Both the position numbers and the translations under genes were made by a program. Below the pieces are notes generated by a model, which had not been told where the DNA came from, searched no databases, and saw only the letters and a program-made list of their open reading frames with translations. 64,000 bases of DNA, from NCBI RefSeq assembly GCF_000255295.1, contig NC_017030.1, forward strand, positions 1,302,001 to 1,366,000, written 5' to 3'. Shown piece after piece: positions 61,927 through 64,000 of the stretch (positions within the stretch are counted from its first letter, which is position 1; each line of letters starts with the position of its first letter). Source of the DNA: Corallococcus coralloides DSM 2259. Lineage in GTDB: Bacteria > Myxococcota > Myxococcia > Myxococcales > Myxococcaceae.

Positions 61927-64000
61927 TCACTCCGTCCGGGTCGCGGTCGTGAGGGACGTGCCACCCCGGCCGCGATTGAGACGGGCCTGCGCCAGCCGGT
62001 GGAACGAGCGCGCGTCGGACGTGTCATCGCGGGGAACCGCGCGGTAGAGCGCTCGGGCCGCTTCCGTCAGCCCGAAGGACTCCGCGAGCCGGGCCTTCAC
62101 GTAGATGAGGCCCGCGTCCGTGGGCGTGTCCGCGCCGCCCAGGTCCATGGCGTCGTCCACCAGCTTTCGCGCCTCCACCAGCTTGCCGGACTCCACCAGC
62201 AGCGCGGCGAGCAGGGCGGTGGGCGTCGTGTCTCCCTCCGCGCCCAGGCGCACGGCCTTCTGGGCCCACGCGATGTCCTCGGGCTTCACCCGGCCGCGGT
62301 GCAGCGCGGCCCAGGCCAGGGTCCGGTACGCGTCCGCCCCCGCGCCGCCCAGCTCCATCAGCTCACGCGTGGCTTCGTCCAGCCTCGACCAGTCGCCCAG
62401 GTTCAGGGAGGCCAGCATCAGCGACTCGAAGCCCAGGCTGTCCGTGTGCAGCAGTCCGAGGCGGCTGTCGGACACCTGGCGCAGCTCCGCCCACCGGCCG
62501 CGCTCCGAGAGCATCTCGCGCTTGAGCCAGAAGGCATCCGCGGACTGCGGGACGTCCGAGCGCACCTCGTCCAGGATGACCTCGGCGTTCGGGCTCTGGC
62601 CGCTCGCCCGCATGGCCACCGCCAGCGCCATCATCAGCCGGTGCCGCTCCTCTCCTGACGCGTATTGCGCCTGGGCCCGCAGCGCGGCGAGCACGCGCGC
62701 GTCCCCCGTGCTCGCGCCCAGGTAGGCGCAGGCGGCGCGCAGGTGCGTCACGCCCTCCGCTCCGGAGAAGCCTCGCAGCGTGTTCGCGAAGGAGGCCAGC
62801 GGGGCCAGGCCCGACGGTTCCACCGCGCGGGTGTCCGCCACGGCCCACTCAATCCACACCAGGGCCTGCTTGAGCTTGCCGGCATCCAGCCACCGCAGCG
62901 CCTCCGCTCCCAGCGGGCGCGGATCCGTCACCGAGCCCAGCAGGCGCAGCTGGTTGCTCTCGTTCACGATGTACCAGGCGTCCTCGTACACCTGTGCGCC
63001 CAGCAGGAACTTCAGCCGCACCCGGTAGCCGATCTTCTCCTGGCCCTCCACCTTGAGGTCGAGCGCGGCCACCGCGAGGTCCGCCATGGAGGACTCGCCC
63101 ACGGTGTCCAGGGAGGTCCGCGCGAAGCGCGAGGCCTGGGCCTGGAGCAGCTCCAGCTTGCGGTCCAGCGTGCTGTCCTCGCGGTCGCGGTTGGACAGCA
63201 GGGGGCGGATGGTGGCCTTGAACTCCTTCGCGTCGCGCGCCGTCCAGGCCGCCTTGACGATGCGGCGCACCAGCGCCTCCGGCCCCTTCTCCTCCTTCGT
63301 GTTCTTGCCGTCGCGGGCGTTCTTCGCCAGCTCCAGCTGGAACTGGCGGTCCGGATCGTAGGCGCCCTTGAGCGCGGCCTCGAAGAGCTTCACCGCGTCG
63401 CCCGCGCGGCCTCGCGTCAGCAGGTGGTTGCCCGCGAGCGCCAGCGCCTCGCGGCGGTCATCCGGGCCCTCGAGCTCCAGGTCCGCCGCCGCGATGGCCT
63501 CCGGGATGCCCTGGCGTTCCGCCGTGGTCATCACCAGCACCTTCGTGCGCAGCTCCGAGGGCGCGGCCTTGCGCGCGGCCTCCAGCGCCTCGGCGGTGGC
63601 GCCCGAGCGGAACAGGGCCGCGATGAGCCGGTCGTCCACGTCCTGGGCGTGCAGGTCATCGCGCAGGTGGCGCCAGGTGGCCACCGCCTCGGCGAGGGGC
63701 GCGCCCCGGCCGAAGTGCTCGCCCTCGCGGTTGTGCTCCAGCAGGTCCGCCAGGAGCGCGTTCGCGGCGACGTTGTCTGGCTCCAGCGCGATGGCCTTGC
63801 GGCATGCCGCCACCGCGCCCTCCAGGTCCGCGCCCGGCCGCAGCCGCTGGCCCTGCGAGTCATGCTGCAGGACCCACGCGAGCACGTGGTGGACCAGCGG
63901 CGAGGACGGCCGCTGCTCCACGGCGCGGCGTGCCTCGATGCGGGCCTGCTCGCCAAAGCCCAACCGCAAGAGCGTGCCGGCGTAGCGCGCGCGCACCTGC
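61927..64000 (-). CDS. Large TPR-repeat protein, C-terminal part (5' end outside the window)
   Basis: At least 691 residues, open to the window edge. The whole visible part is alpha-helical TPR-like: RARYAGTLLRLGFGEQARIEARRAVEQRPSSPLVHHVLAWVLQHD, AVAACRKAIALEPDNVAANALLADLLEHN, and others. A beta-like interval lies at about 280-360 (VAALDLKVEGQEKIGYRVRLKFLLGAQVYEDAWYIVNESNQLRLLGSV), perhaps an inserted domain. No catalytic motif. Start, signal and function cannot be told. Confidence 0.78.
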   Translation of the reverse strand, partial: QVRARYAGTLLRLGFGEQARIEARRAVEQRPSSPLVHHVLAWVLQHDSQGQRLRPGADLEGAVAACRKAIALEPDNVAANALLADLLEHNREGEHFGRGAPLAEAVATWRHLRDDLHAQDVDDRLIAALFRSGATAEALEAARKAAPSELRTKVLVMTTAERQGIPEAIAAADLELEGPDDRREALALAGNHLLTRGRAGDAVKLFEAALKGAYDPDRQFQLELAKNARDGKNTKEEKGPEALVRRIVKAAWTARDAKEFKATIRPLLSNRDREDSTLDRKLELLQAQASRFARTSLDTVGESSMADLAVAALDLKVEGQEKIGYRVRLKFLLGAQVYEDAWYIVNESNQLRLLGSVTDPRPLGAEALRWLDAGKLKQALVWIEWAVADTRAVEPSGLAPLASFANTLRGFSGAEGVTHLRAACAYLGASTGDARVLAALRAQAQYASGEERHRLMMALAVAMRASGQSPNAEVILDEVRSDVPQSADAFWLKREMLSERGRWAELRQVSDSRLGLLHTDSLGFESLMLASLNLGDWSRLDEATRELMELGGAGADAYRTLAWAALHRGRVKPEDIAWAQKAVRLGAEGDTTPTALLAALLVESGKLVEARKLVDDAMDLGGADTPTDAGLIYVKARLAESFGLTEAARALYRAVPRDDTSDARSFHRLAQARLNRGRGGTSLTTATRTE

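Overview
The window is about 70% GC, gene-dense and rich in GTG/TTG starts and ATGA or GTGA stop-start overlaps. Its gene content (two NtrC-type sensor/regulator pairs, a Pkn2-like Ser/Thr kinase, many TPR, coiled-coil and lipoprotein genes, a GspE_N-HEAT protein, a DUF4388 protein and a SUF operon) fits a myxobacterium of the Myxococcus/Corallococcus group. That assignment is an inference from gene content and base composition. I see no insertion sequence, prophage, CRISPR array, rRNA or tRNA.

Layout. 1-9169: the start of an FAD-linked oxidase, then a leftward operon of RDD membrane protein, GspE_N-HEAT protein, histidine kinase and NtrC-type regulator, and a GlsB/YeaQ-type small membrane protein. 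9279-12231: rsmE, an asparaginase II and prmA. Between the last two lies a 235-bp gap with a sigma-54-like -24/-12 element, a 12-bp perfect stem and a terminator hairpin, which I read as a small-RNA gene. 12306-21059: a double-domain M16 peptidase, divergent from a coiled-coil/hemW/TPR/DUF4388 operon. 21090-26716: a lipoprotein and a six-gene Tad-like pseudopilin cluster without any Tad machine genes. 26744-34406: a branched-chain-amino-acid-type binding lipoprotein, then a complete sufR-B-C-D-S-U-T operon with a 9-7-9 inverted repeat at its promoter.

34440-45902: secreted or lipoprotein genes, a DJ-1/PfpI protein with a C-terminal membrane anchor, a lipoprotein isoaspartyl-peptidase-like protein, a 1258-aa TPR/DUF3857 lipoprotein whose transglutaminase core seems to have lost Cys and His, a Ser/Thr kinase, a GAF protein, and two paralogous small exported proteins that each carry the same 31-nt terminator hairpin. 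45970-53972: a second histidine kinase/NtrC pair, an L,D-transpeptidase, a MarR-regulated NADP-oxidoreductase-like pair with a clear promoter/operator, YjbQ, a carboxylesterase and a cyclophilin lipoprotein.

54048-61157 is the most system-like stretch: speD, a double zinc-ribbon DUF4178 membrane protein, an unlisted 53-aa membrane protein, DUF350, a multi-TM aminopropyltransferase, an exported FAD amine-oxidase-like protein and an exported PLP (threonine-aldolase-like) protein. The first six overlap or nearly abut. I infer a polyamine-linked envelope system. The window ends with a cupin and a truncated TPR protein.
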